This document shows positions 12,046 through 23,974 of a DNA stretch of 64,000 bases, one piece after another. Under the pieces are notes generated by a model that was not told where the DNA came from, ran no database searches, and saw only the letters and a list, made by a program, of their open reading frames with translations. Both the position numbers and the translations under genes were made by a program. Positions within the stretch are counted from its first letter, which is position 1. Each line of letters starts with the position of its first letter. This DNA is from Lasioglossum baleicum (taxonomy: Eukaryota; Arthropoda; Insecta; Hymenoptera; Halictidae), in NCBI RefSeq assembly GCF_051020765.1, contig NC_134941.1, positions 7,750,001-7,814,000 on the forward strand, written 5' to 3'.

Positions 12046-12326
12046 ATTTTCATTTTGCATGAATAAATTATCTTTATTGTACAATACCGGCACAGAGGAT
12101 TCTCCAGTATACACCCACCAATTTTTTTAGCCCTTGAATAACAATTTCATTGAATATTTAACCATGCAGGTCTCGGCGCATCAACGGCACGGGAGCCGCT
12201 AGCCAGCTCATGAGCCGCTCTTATTGTTAGAGCTTAGAGCTACGAGATGCGCATGTTTGACCTGGACCTTAGGTTTATCTTTGAGAAGTGATCAAAACAA
12301 AGGGTTTCTACAAAAGTACAAATATA

Positions 12327-12820
12327 TTTATTAGAATACACATACATAGATTACAATCATTTGCACTTGCATCGATTCGCCTTAAAAGTTTATCAGTGGA
12401 TATTGACACACTCATTTTCAGAAACGTAGATATACCAAAGCTATGTTCGAACAAATTAGTTTAAGTCAGTCAATTAAAAAGCTGATGCAGTAGAATAGAA
12501 AGTTTATAGTCGAACATATTTATACTTCGAATCTTCCTGTTAGGTTCTCAAGAAATTTTGCAAATACAGTGAGTCGGTACTTCAAGGTACAGATAAGTAG
12601 CTAGGAATGTACAGAGCTAAATAATATCGACATCTAAATCTATTCACGGAACCTATAGTGATTAATAGCGGTAGTTTTTTGTATCACCTGCTGCAAGACT
12701 CAACGTTTCGAGATCTTGTAATCGATGAGCTATTGTTTAGAACAAACTGCCTGCGGTTTGAGATTCGTATGTTCTGAGTATTTCGTTTGCAGGAAACGAG
12801 TTTACGCGATGTATAGCTAT
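12327..12820 (-). other. probable 3' UTR of the Tweedle gene
   Basis: On the minus strand an AATAAA signal lies at 12332-12327, 494 bp beyond the stop codon, inside AATAAATATATTTG. No other coding signal is present. The end point is inferred from this signal only. Confidence 0.4.
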
Positions 12821-13774
12821 TTAATAAGGACCACCGGAGCTTGATGGTGGAGCACCATAATTGTCTGAGGGTGGTGACTGCTGGGGTGGTCCGTATTCTG
12901 CACTTTGTTGCTCTTTCTGCAAAACAGAGATATAATAAATAGCACCATTATCCTCATCTATATTTTTCAAATATTTAAATTTGTCTAGAACATGTATACA
13001 GGATGTCTCTAATCTTTCATACGACACCCTATGTATATTTTCATCGATATTCTTATAGAGCGTAAAGAGACGAATCCAATGAGTACCATGACCGTATTGT
13101 TACGATCATTTAGTTTCGAGATATATGCGCCCGAAAGTTTGATGCTTTCGAACAGAAATATCTCGAGATTAAATGATCGTAACAGTACTATCATGGTACT
13201 CGTTGGATTCGTCTTTTCACGCTCTACAAGAATATCGACGAAAATGTATAGGGTGTCGTATGAGAATGTACCTATAACATAAGATAGCCGAAGAGCTTCA
13301 CAAAATCCTGACCTGTGTCTTGTATCTGATGAAGTAGACTTCGGGTTTGCTGGGTTGCGTTGGCGCCTGGGTCGGTAGAACCACTTCCGGTGCCTCTTCC
13401 GGTTTCTTCACCAGGACATAGATCAAAGTCTTCTCTTCATCTTGAGGCGGCAATGGCGGCAGAGCCGGGGCAGTTGGTGTTGGCGCTGTTGGTGCCTTTA
13501 TGAAGACGATCTTGTAATGTTTCTGCGGTGCAGCTGCGGGTGGTATGTATTTGGGTGGCTTGTATTCCGGAGCTTCCGGTGGTGGCACGTGGACGTACAC
13601 GTGCTTGTGAACGACGGGTTGCTGTTGAGGTGGCCCATAACGATCCGGAATTGATGGAGGACCATAACTACCCGGTCCACTCGGACCACCGCCGCTTGGT
13701 GGTGGGAAGTATGAACTTGGTGGTTCTGGAGCTGGCTTTGAGTACACTGTGGTAGCTACCAGTAGCAGCGTCGT
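12821..13774 (-). CDS. Tweedle-family (DUF243) cuticular protein, start exon not placed
   Basis: Two exons are secure on the minus strand: 13774-13313 and 12916-12821 (stop TAA at 12823-12821), joined in phase 0. The first reads TTLLLVATTVYS, the end of a signal peptide, followed by KPAPEPP and a Pro/Gly/Tyr-rich linker. The Tweedle blocks follow in order: HKHVYVHVPPPEAPEY, KHYKIVFIKAP, EEKTLIYVLVKKPEEAPEVV, then PSKPEVYFIRYKTQ joined to KEQQSAEYGPP. The tail is short and Gly/Ser/Pro-rich. Tweedle proteins are secreted and bind chitin in cuticle. Visible length is about 185 residues, normal for the family. No ATG precedes the acceptor at 13775 in frame, so a short first exon must lie at higher coordinates. 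One weak candidate is ATGAAA at 14417-14412, followed by GTATTC. The intron between the secure exons contains the foldback at 13016-13265. Confidence 0.9.
13016..13265. repeat. foldback element in the Tweedle intron
   Basis: The outer ends TTCATACGACACCCTA and TAGGGTGTCGTATGA are inverted. The arms stay alike over about 120 bp each: GAGTACCATGACC against GGTACTCG, and ATGATCGTAACA on both sides, meeting near GAAAGTTTGATGCTTTCGA. It lies between the Tweedle exons (12916 and 13313). The terminal GGGTGTC motif recurs in partial copies at about 28980 and 38838. Confidence 0.7.
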
Positions 13775-13821
13775 CTGAAAGTTAATGCATTCACTTAGCA
13801 CTCGAATACTATTGCAAGTTC

Positions 13822-13857
13822 ACTGATGTCTTGCTGAAGAGATCTTCTTCTTTTATA
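13822..13857 (-). promoter_or_regulatory. TATA box plus arthropod initiator upstream of Tweedle exon
   Basis: On the minus strand TATAAAAG occupies 13857-13850 and the initiator ATCAGT occupies 13827-13822, with the expected +1 adenine at 13824, 33 bp downstream. This is typical of cuticle-gene promoters. However, only 50 bp separate it from the splice acceptor at 13775, with no usable ATG, so its link to this gene is uncertain. Confidence 0.4.
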
Positions 13858-14031
13858 ACCCACTCGGCACTAATTTATTTAGCAATTGTTCGAACGACGA
13901 TACGCATCAATGCATACGATTTTTAGTTTGTTAAAGTTATCGAAGAAAGAATGTTATATCTGGTTTCTATTTCCCGTAATTAATGTAGAAAATGTTTATT
14001 TTGCAGTATTTGTAATCGAATATTGTCATCA

Positions 14032-14189
14032 GTAGACTGCGGGTTTTATGCATTTATGACAAAAATGGTACAATTTAAATATTTGTGTTGAAAATATTTA
14101 AGGACATCAATGTATTAGTTTTAGCTTAGTAGGGTAATTAAAAGACGAATGCGAACATTTTTTATTTTGCATAAAGATCCGCAGTATAG
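14032..14189. repeat. CTAGACTGCGGAT-family inverted-repeat element
   Basis: The left end GTAGACTGCGGGTTTTATGC pairs with the right end GCATAAAGATCCGCAGTATA. It is intergenic and non-coding. Confidence 0.7.
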
Positions 14190-17100
14190 TCATCAGTGTA
14201 TGAAGAATGTAATAATCCTGAAGTAGAACAGTAAGGAAAACCAGTTGGCCACGTTACAGATTAACTTCTCGATGGTCCCGGTCACCCGAAAGTAATTTGG
14301 ACAGTAAAAAATTGAGAAAGTGGATTCTTCGTGGTGTAACGTGTCCTTCAGCACGAGAAATTGGCAATACGTGACCATCGACACCGATTTGTTCAATGTC
14401 TCTGTGAATACTTTCATATGCCAAAGAAATGATAAATGTCATTCGGCGATCTTCCAAAGTTCAAACATTGCGTTTTATATTAATCAATATATATTAACAA
14501 ATAAAAAGATGTTTTAAATCTTTGCAAATGTCACCTTTGATATTCGAACTGGTAAGAAATGACATGTAGAACTGGTAAAATCTACACATGTTTTAAATTA
14601 CTTTCTTTTTATCAATTAAAATGTAATCAATTAGAATAGTGAAACTTAATATGTCATTTATGAAAGAACCATAGGTGATCATCAAAATTAATTAGTCGGA
14701 GTTACTACTTCGACAGTTATTAAGATGAAGTAGCACCTTTCGCTTCGGTACAAAATTAACGTCGTGTAAAAACATTTTTAATTCGGAACTCTCAGTATCG
14801 ATGACGATAACTTATGTTGACTTATAATTAAATTTGATTTTTATCACACATTCATCTTCGAGAGACGAAAGGTTTATTAGTTTCGAATTAACAGGCACTG
14901 TGTGTGTGTGCGATTTCTTCTTCATTAATGAATGCAAATCAATTTTTCCCTATTTCTTTATATTATTTACTGCTGAAATCATTGATATATAAATATTGGC
15001 AATGCAAAATTTCGAGAAATTATTCAACAAAGTTTCAAATTAAATAATAACATTTTGCTAATGTTTCAGTCGAATATTATCGAAATGTTTCGTCGACTGA
15101 GAATCCTCTTTTCCGAACAAAGTAAAGGGGTATCATTACGTACAGAGCCAGTGTAATTAAGCTATCGCGCTAATTATTTCCAGCGGGAACATCTGAAAAA
15201 ATAGCGGGCATCTTTTACTTTTACTTTCGGGTTCTGGCTTTCTCCTTTCGAGACTGCTCGTTTTATTTTTTCCCTTCAACATCGAAGGATTTGTAGCATC
15301 GCATTGTTTCTGGTTAGTTAATGCTTAATTTATTTGATTATGAAATTTATCGCATAACTTGCTTAATTAACGGCTCGTACGTGCACCGCGAATTCTAGTG
15401 AAATACCTTTCCGTAAACTTGGTGCCGTTTATGTACTTCGTTTACTTATTCATTGCGCTCATCAATATAACTACATAGCTTGTTTATTTTCAGATGAAAA
15501 ATTTAACAGAACAGAACATGAATTATTTGAAATTTCAATACTGCTATACCTCATCAATTAACATTAAATAAAAAATTCAAATGGAACAAAAAAACAAATT
15601 ATTTAAAGTTTCAATACTGCTTTACCACCCTAATTAACACTGAACCTAGCTCTATCAAATAACCGATTTGCCATTTTACCATTATTCAGGAAATCTAAAT
15701 TTTCGGTTAAGTTACGGATCGCATAATATCGGCCGATAGTGCAAGTGCGAGTAATGTACAGTGGCAAGTTATTAGGGTAAACGTGGCCATCGTGTTCTTT
15801 TTTTTCCACAGGAAGCAATAGACACAGTAATCGGCGCGGAAGGATAATGAAACGGTCGTTGAGCACCGAACCACGGCGAATAGTGAAATTTTCTCGAAGA
15901 TGCGCGAACCAGTTAAACAGCCATCAAGATCGGTAGCGGCCGGCGCGGCGTGTTGTTCCGTTCAATCCCGTTGCGTATTAGGAGAAGACCAGTTACGTAA
16001 ACATTACAATTTAACATGGTAGAAAATCGGTTGCGAAACGGCGTACCGTGGTGTACCTCCGTTGCGTTTTCTGGTACATATCTACGTGAAGGCTAACTAC
16101 GTGAGGACGAGAGCGTCTCTACACGGAATACGCGATTAACTTTCTTCGGGAAAACCATTTCGGGGCTTTCGAACGACTGTAACACCGTCTGGCGAAAAAG
16201 TATGGTGTGCACGGATCCGAAGAAATAATTATGGTCGCACTACCCTTGTGCGTCTCTCAGTGTGAAAATTCATTATTTATACTTGGGCATTATCGAAATA
16301 AATTATATCTGACAAATAATTAAAAAAGAAAATAATATTTGATTTGGCTACATTTGAAATAATCATTTGTTAGTTCATTTGAACAGCAAATTATTTGAAT
16401 TCCATTTGAACTTTAAATGAAATTCAAATAATTTTTCATTCGATCAAATAATTCGTACTTTCCAAAATTCAATTTATTTCGTGCACTAAAGAACAATCCT
16501 AAAAGCAAATGCAGTTAAACTTGCATCTCTCTCTCATTAGAAATTAACATATCTAAATTTAATAATTAATTTAGTCACTTCAATAATCTCTTCTTCAGGT
16601 GAAATTATTTATTATTTGAGTTGAACAATGTGATTGAAATAAGAAATTTTTAAAATAAAATATTATTTCAAAATAAACAAGCAAACCAGTCAAAAGATTT
16701 AAACAGTTTAAAAATATAATATTATTCTCTCGATTCATTGAAATTATTAAGAAAAGAAATAAATGTCTATGTACAGCTGTATTTTGCAATTAACGCAGTC
16801 AATTTTGATTTTAAATAAAAATCCACAGTCATTCGTAAAGTAACACTGACACGGTCTACCAAGAAATTGCGTAAAAAGCGAACGCCTGAACCATCTACGA
16901 AATAATTTTGCAACACTCCAGATAAGTAAACGTTCTGTTTAAAAAAAACCGAAGTCAGTCGAAAAGTCATTTATCATTTTTTTAATAATGCGATTCAAAA
17001 TTTCGAAGTATAAAAGAGTGCGGTGAAATGGAACTAAAGTATCACTTAAAGACGTGTTCCCGTCGACACGGTTCTTCGGAATAAATTTCTTTGAGCGAAT

Positions 17101-18212
17101 CGCCTTGTTAATTCCCCGGCGTGATTTAGAGCGTAAAATGAACTCGCACCGTGCGGATTATCACACATTATCATAAATCAGAATTCTTTCGACTCGATTT
17201 CTTTCGACCTGCTAAGGCGCGTTAACACATTGTTTAAAAGGAAAATGTTTGAAATAAGTCATGCCCTGTCTGTTTAAACAAATTATTTTCTATCGTATTG
17301 TAAAACAAGCTTTAAACAAATGGCTACTTGAAGAAATTTGAATATTGTTAACTGTAAATAAAAATATAATAAAATTTTGTATAAAAGAATTCGAGTGAAG
17401 GAGATTTGTAAGTGCGCCGTGAAATTTGCGGTGAAATTGCGACATTTATGGAACGTCCAGAAAGGTCCAAAGTTGTGAGAACCGGTCACCGGTACTGCAG
17501 TAAAAGTATTGAAAAATGGAGTCGCCGGAGATTGTGGGATCCAATGAAAGATATTGCTCGTTCGATTACAAGTTGCGAAACCAATGTAAAAAAAAAGAAC
17601 CGTACGATTTTGAACGACTACTTTCACTACAATTCACTGTATGGTGTACGAGCACACGAAGAAGATTTATCTACTCGATCTATCGTGATAGTGTGTGGAA
17701 AAGTAAAATTTTCGCGAGCTGAATGGAACATGTTGGAACGAAATGAATTATGAAAGAAAAAATGAAGATCTCCTCTTGAATATTGTCTTATTCCAATTTC
17801 AAACAATTTAGTTCAGACTCGTTGTTAATGTACATGTAGGTGCAATTTGAAACAGCAGAAATATTAGAACACAATTTAAAAATACTTCTATATTATTTTC
17901 AATCTATTAAACATACTAATCAAGAAAATAAATTTCTATTTCACTCCAGTATGTTGCAATTCAGGTAAGAAATTTTTATTTTTCATAAAGATCTGTACAT
18001 AACTGTGACTAAAAAGCATTGATTGAATATAATTCTGTACTTAGTAAATAGTTGAATAGTTTAAAAATGGATGAATACGAAATTGTTCAAGACTCGAAAA
18101 TGTCTAAATACTTTTCCGATCCACTGTATACAAAGTCACAAAAGAGAAAATGGACTAATTCATACACCCAACAGAGTACCAAACATTTAATAACTGTATC
18201 TTTCATCGACCG

Positions 18213-18404
18213 TAACCCCTTACCTTAAACTGACATCGTTTGTTTCGGTTGTCAAACTTTATTTTGAACTTTCCATCATGAACTAGCATGTGGAGTCTAT
18301 GTTACACTGATTTTAAATAAAAATTTATTTCCCGTCGTTGTGTGCTTAGAACGTCAGATGGAATAATTTCAAACGTCGGAATTGAATTGTAAGGCGAGGG
18401 GTTG
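18213..18404. repeat. TTAACCCCTTGCC-family element, diverged
   Basis: The ends AACCCCTTACCTTAAACTG and GTAAGGCGAGGGGTTGG are inverted. The interior shares the motif TTTCCATCATGAACTAG only loosely with the other copies. It is an old copy. Confidence 0.45.
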
Positions 18405-20302
18405 GCGGATGTTTGTAAAGTTTCGCGACTCCTCATGAATACACTGACAGGCTAGGTGAATTTACGAGTCCCTTGCATGAAGCCTAAATGTTCACTTTTA
18501 ATTGAACGAGTGATCCTAAGGTTTCGAGCGACGTCGAGCACGACCGGCCGATTTATCGACGTGAATCTGTTTCTCTGAAGGATACGGTTCACCGGATAGT
18601 TCATAGCCACAATGTGGGAGCGGATGTGGACTCACCAGGTAGAGCAGCATGCTCTCTCGTTGAATTTCGCGGCGACTAAGAGGGTAACCAAGCCGAAACG
18701 TGGACGTTGCAAAGAGGAACGTCTTTCACTGGCGATCTTTCACCGTTGTGTTGGCCGGATCGACACATTCGGACTTTTATACGGGCCCGAAGAGGGGAAA
18801 AGGAGCATCCTCGATCTTCTTTCTTCGCCTGTTCAATCATCGATCGGTCGATCTTCGTCCGCAGGACTACGTAACCCTGATCTTATTACGATTAACGGCA
18901 TCCCCGGATTCTTTTTTCCCCCTCGGATTACCTACGACCACGGATCACAGACTAGAAATTTGCAACAACCATAGTTTGGGAACGTTGCGCCATTCTGAGC
19001 GACTAGTATGCAACTGCAAACAAAAGGTCTCAAGCGGATCACTCATTTAGACTATTAAGACGTTGTTGGGTTGATTAACATTTATTTTTAGCGAGTTTTC
19101 GGTTGGGGAAGTATGCTGCGAATGTGGCCGGTGGAAAAAGAGACTTCGGAAATTTGTTCAGTATTCTTTTTATTGCTATCTTTTTACTCGTTTGGATTTT
19201 GGAGGGTCTTGAGATTGACAGAAATTGAAATACGTGTAGCATTGTAGTAAACGAATTTTTTAATACCTTTCTTGTTTAATAGATTTTTATTTATGGTGTC
19301 TAGTATCGGAATGCAATTTTTTGATTATTATATTTTCCTCCGTTTGGATTCTGAATGTTTGAAACTAATTCGATGCCGAACAGGATACAGAAAAGAAAGC
19401 TGGGTCACGAAGGCAAAATTAAAAAATTTTTCTACCTCGCTATCAAATAAATTTCACAATAAAGTCGGTAATAAAACGTCCAGAACAGAATAATTTGTAA
19501 CTACATAAATACACACGTTGTTCTATTAATAAATGTGTTTTCGTGTTATACTGAATTAAAAGATACTAAATTATCATATTAACTCTCTACCAGCACAAAT
19601 CTAACATTTTTGAATTTAAGTTAACAATTATGTAGTTGATATCTGTTGAAAGAGAAATATTAAACACGTATACGTGCTTAAAACTTTTTTTATTTGAACA
19701 AACAAGTATTATAGATACTTTTAAAAATTTTATGTGATTAATATAGTTAGTATATAGCACTTCTAATTTCACGAATGGAGTCTTAACCGTGTGGTATTAA
19801 ATTACGAAATTACAATGTTCAAAGATTACAAGATAATGGTGTGATATCAGTGAATAGGTATTGAAGTTACCACAGAAAACAGTGGGGTCCGTTTGACGTC
19901 ATGAATGTCGTAACAATTTCGACCGCGCATCCTCGATCTCAGCCAATTTTTTCGGCTGTCAAAAATAAGTTAGTTTTCCAACTAAACGTTGCCAAATCGA
20001 AGAAATAATAATGCGACATTGGATCGTGTGCTTCCACGGTATTAACATTCGGAGTAAATCATCGTGGGCAAAAATCATCGAATTCCGGCGCGTTGCGTCG
20101 GCGTGTTTGGTCAGCACGTGAGATTCGAAGCGTAAATTCGCTAGCATAATTTCAGGATTTAAATGCGAAACCGAAGGATATCGGTGAAGAAATAGTTCAG
20201 CGTGGCATCAGAACCAAGTTAAACTCCAAATGAAAAGTGTTGCACACTCAAGTCATTCAGTCATTGTAATAAACACTGTAGAAATTCAAATTGCAGCTAT
20301 TA

Positions 20303-20375
20303 CTAGACTGCGGATTTTATGCATTTATTAATAAAAATTAATTTTGCCACTTTGCATAAATATTTGCAGTCTAGT
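20303..20375. repeat. 73-bp minimal hairpin copy of the CTAGACTGCGGAT family
   Basis: The ends CTAGACTGCGGATTTTATGC and GCATAAATATTTGCAGTCTA pair across a short AT-rich loop and are flanked by TA. It is the shortest copy in the window and consists of almost nothing but terminal repeats. Confidence 0.75.
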
Positions 20376-20613
20376 ATTCGAACACTTTCAGATCGAATAA
20401 ATCCCAATGAAGATCATTGACGCAACTGTATGAATAAAATTGACGAAGAATGTAAAAATGTTCGCCCACATATTATTTTCGCCCACCTGGCCAAAATATC
20501 ATGGATTTTTGGAAAGTTACAATTTAGTGCCAAATGCCAATGCTTTGTCTGCTAAATCCGTTTAGTCCCGCTATCTATAATAATTACCATATGATCTGTA
20601 ATATTTATAATAA

Positions 20614-20810
20614 CTAGACTGTGGATTTTATGCATTTATAACAAAAATGAATAAGTGTTTAAAATAGCAAAAACATTAGAAAAATTTGAACATACTATTA
20701 TATTAATTTCAACCTACTAAACCTAATAGGGAAGAAAATAAATTTCTATTTCACTTCACTTTGTTGCAATTCAGGTAATAAATTTTTATTTTGCATAAAG
20801 ATCCGCAGAC
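20614..20810. repeat. CTAGACTGCGGAT-family inverted-repeat element
   Basis: The left end CTAGACTGTGGATTTTATGC pairs with GCATAAAGATCCGCAGAC. The interior shares ATTTCACTT...GTTGCAATTCAGGTAA with the longer copy at 25323-25782 and with a fragment at 17940-18000. Confidence 0.7.
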
Positions 20811-22733
20811 CAATTTTCCATTTCCATTTTATAGAGAAATGATTTCAGACAAAGTTACACTGTTTCGAAGGCTGTATCCGATAATGGCAGAGAATTTTCT
20901 TTCGATATTATATTTTACGAGATTCAAGATCACCAGTAATTTTTCTGAATGAACTTTTCGTTGCTAAAGAGACTAGGCGTTTCGTTCTACTGTGCAGCGA
21001 TTTCAGCGAGAAATAAAAAGAGGTGCTAAGAGAAAAACGAAAAGGAGAATGAACGGTGGTTTAGCACGGCATCAGAACCAGTGCTGAATACATTTCGAAT
21101 AAAAAGCAGTACAAACAGCGTTAAGAGTATGCAGAAGTCTTTCTTTTTAATCTTCTTTTATTTATGTACGAAATACGTGTGATAACATCTGTATATATTT
21201 TATATATTGTATTCATATTATATTAATATATTTTTGTATATATATATATTTCATTTATTATATATACTTGTTTTATAGATTATTTCTGACTTGCTAAAAT
21301 TATTAGAAGAAAAATCGCGTATTTATTTAACCTATGTTTCTTACTAATTGAGTTGAACAATTTTCGGAAGTAAAATTCTATTTTGTTGTTATCAACAGGC
21401 AGCAGATCTTCATGCAGAATTAACATTTTCTACCTAAATTGCAACAAACTTAATAGGCTGAAAATAATATGATAATGTCAGGGAGGAGAGAAAAAGAAAT
21501 TCGAAACAATTGAAAACATATCTGAGATCAAAAAGGGTAGTTCAAGGGGTTGAATAAAGTAAGACTTGAAAAAGTACATTTGAATTAAGATCATCGAATA
21601 ATTCGTTGGAACATTCGGTCCTCGTCGGACGCAATAGGCGTTTCGTTCCAGAGCGAGAGTATCGTCCACGAGAAAAACAAAACCAAACGAAAAGGTAGTA
21701 CCTATACAGTTCGTATCGCAACAGATCGTTCCGAGATTACAAGAAATCCCGATTACATCAAAGCTCGTTGGGTAAGCGGCGCGGATGCGCTGGTCAGAAA
21801 TTCTCGGACGAGCTCTTTCGTGTCACGAGGGGCGAGAGCTAGGCTTCTCTGGATCCCTCGATCGCCGAATCACCGGGGAGTGATCATGGTAGCGACGACG
21901 AACGAGCGACGACGTTCCGAATCTGGTGAGGTTACGAGAGGACGTCCTTGATATCGGCCTGAATTCTTCCGGACGCATTCAAGCATTTTCTCCGTAACGT
22001 AATTCCAGAGGCGAGCAAGCGAGCAAGCGAGCGAGTCGAGCAGGAGAGACGGGTAAAATGAAGACGAGCGAAAGTGTGCCCGGTAAGGTGGCCCTCACGG
22101 TGAAAGTCAAACTAATTACGAGACGGGCATGGGCACGTAAGGTGCCCGGAGAGCTAGCGTTGCAAAACAATCCTCTTCGCTACGAATATTAACCCGGAAC
22201 ACCTGCCCGCTTTCCACTGCCGCCTCTCCCGGGGGCTTCTGCCCGAATACCTTCTTCCCATCCCTTCCAGATCCTCTTCGTCTTCCTCGGGACATCTTGT
22301 ATCGATGAATCTTCGCCCTAAATTGCTCCGTGTTTATCTTCCACCGGTGCCACCAGCTACACTGGCCAACGTGTTTCCTTGTCCGGCCGGTTTCAGCGGT
22401 GTCAGACAGGCTTTCCTGTACAAGAATGTTACTTATCTCGAGTATACCAGTTCAATTGAACTGGACCGTCTCTTATAACGCCGGCTATCTCTGCTGAATG
22501 CTGTACAAATTAATTTGTGACCCTCGCCAGTTGGAACCTTAACTTAACACGTTCACTGCCACTTGGAAACTTGATATGTATTATTTCATTGAAAACTTGA
22601 AAAATTTATACACAGTGGAGTGCAAGAGTATCCAGACTTTATTTAGCTGTAGAATCATTATTTCTCTTCATAAATTCCATTGGAAGACTAAATTGAATTA
22701 AACAAACTTCGTTCTTGTGTACGAATAATTATT

Positions 22734-22954
22734 TTAACCCCTTGCCGTATTTTAACGAGTCATGAAGATTTGAACAAAGTCTGACGAACATGAATGTTAC
22801 CAGTTTCTTTTTAGATGAACTAAAATTGATTATAATAAAATAAGTGCAGCCATACAAAAAATATTAATTTTTGTTCCTCTTCTACGAGATTTTTGGGGAA
22901 AAAAGACGTTTTAATCACTGTAACGGTAAAGAAAATGTTACGGCAAGGGGTTGA
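22734..22954. repeat. TTAACCCCTTGCC-family element
   Basis: It starts TTAACCCCTTGCCGTATT and ends ACGGCAAGGGGTTGA. The inverted ends and the interior (GAGTCATGAAGATTTGAAC and following) match the copy at 23505-23754. It is non-coding, 221 bp. Confidence 0.7.
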
Positions 22955-23504
22955 GGCCTATAAATTACCAGTACTTATAAATTAGATTAAGATTAGGTTG
23001 AATTAAACACTTTTTTTAAAATTGGGTCAAAAGGCTTTTTTGTAGATGTTAGGATTGCTAGGTAATCTATGAGAAGGATCGAAATTAAAAATTGGTCGAA
23101 AGTTCGAGGAGGAAAGTAATTTACAAAATTCAGCAATGTTGCAATTCAGATTAAACTGACCGTGAGCTGAACTACATTCGCCGAGACCTTGCAAGTTTGC
23201 ATTTCGACATATTCATGCAAATGACCACATGGCTCTATTGATAATAGTGTCGGGAATCCCCAATGCTATCTGTTTGTCTAGTCATTTCATATTTATCTTG
23301 AAGAGTTATAGCCAAACAGATCCCATCACTCATCTCCACTACACAGTAAATTGATTTAAGTAAGTAAATATGATTTCTCACCAGTTCTAACTACTTTTCT
23401 ACAGACTTTCAATCATTCAACAGTTAGGGAGTATACCTGTCAAATGTTGCATTTTTTATTTATACAAAAACGTTAATTCACCTTGTTATACAAGAATTCC
23501 TTTT

Positions 23505-23754
23505 GATTCCCTTACCTTGCAATTTCGTGTTAGACTCGTGATGAAGATTCTGAACATAATCCAATAAATATGTATGTTACTAATTTCCTTTAAACCTAGA
23601 TGAAATTCTATTTTGGTTTTGTTAATGTATCGTTATTGGAGAACATGTAGGCATACAATAGATATAAAATTCCTCCTTTTTTAGGAAATTGCGAACTACA
23701 AAAAAAAGTTCTAATCGCTGAAACCGTAAAATAAATCGTAAGACAAGGGGTTAA
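23505..23754. repeat. TTAACCCCTTGCC-family element
   Basis: The right end reads CGTAAGACAAGGGGTTAA and the left end ATTCCCTTACCTTGCAATTT is degraded. The interior is shared in inverse orientation with 8283-8505, including TTGGAGAACATGTAGGCATA. Confidence 0.65.
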
Positions 23755-23974
23755 ATATCCTACTGTGCAACGAAAATTAATTATTTACAATCATCAACCA
23801 TAAAATGATTAATATTAGTCAGTAATTTGTGTTCTGAATGAATTGAAATAACCTGTGGGAACATTAAGAAAGATAAAGAGAGATTCATAATTTTGTAGAA
23901 ACTGTAAGAAAGAAGAATTTCTGAAATTTTTCAACTTCATTATACATTTTTCGCCACGGTGAAACATTCTATTT

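Larger units (their letters stand above)
9801..12326. other. intergenic stretch without a recognisable gene
   Basis: It is AT-rich, and both strands are broken by frequent stops. It contains the TTAA element at 10189-10404, the 39-bp direct repeats at 11431-11469 and 12127-12165, and the large foldback at 11701-12045. I see no exon, RNA gene or other signal. Confidence 0.55.

Noticed and set aside
13442..13755. Plus-strand open frames opposite the Tweedle exon
   Set aside because: Shadows of the Pro/Gly-rich coding sequence on the other strand.
15900..16018. Short frame starting ATGCGCGAACCAGTTAAACA as a possible first coding exon
   Set aside because: About 40 codons then a stop, no donor before the stop that leads to a recognisable exon, no family resemblance.
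17412..17753. 113-codon plus-strand open frame
   Set aside because: Overlapped by open frames on both strands; no family recognised; no promoter or splice context.
18612..18974. 120-codon plus-strand open frame in a GC-richer island
   Set aside because: A second frame of 116 codons overlaps it, which is expected in stop-poor GC-rich DNA. The composition shows no protein-like motif.
20303..20375. Considered as a microRNA precursor because of its hairpin
   Set aside because: The stem is made of the terminal repeats of a multi-copy element, so the hairpin is explained by the transposon.
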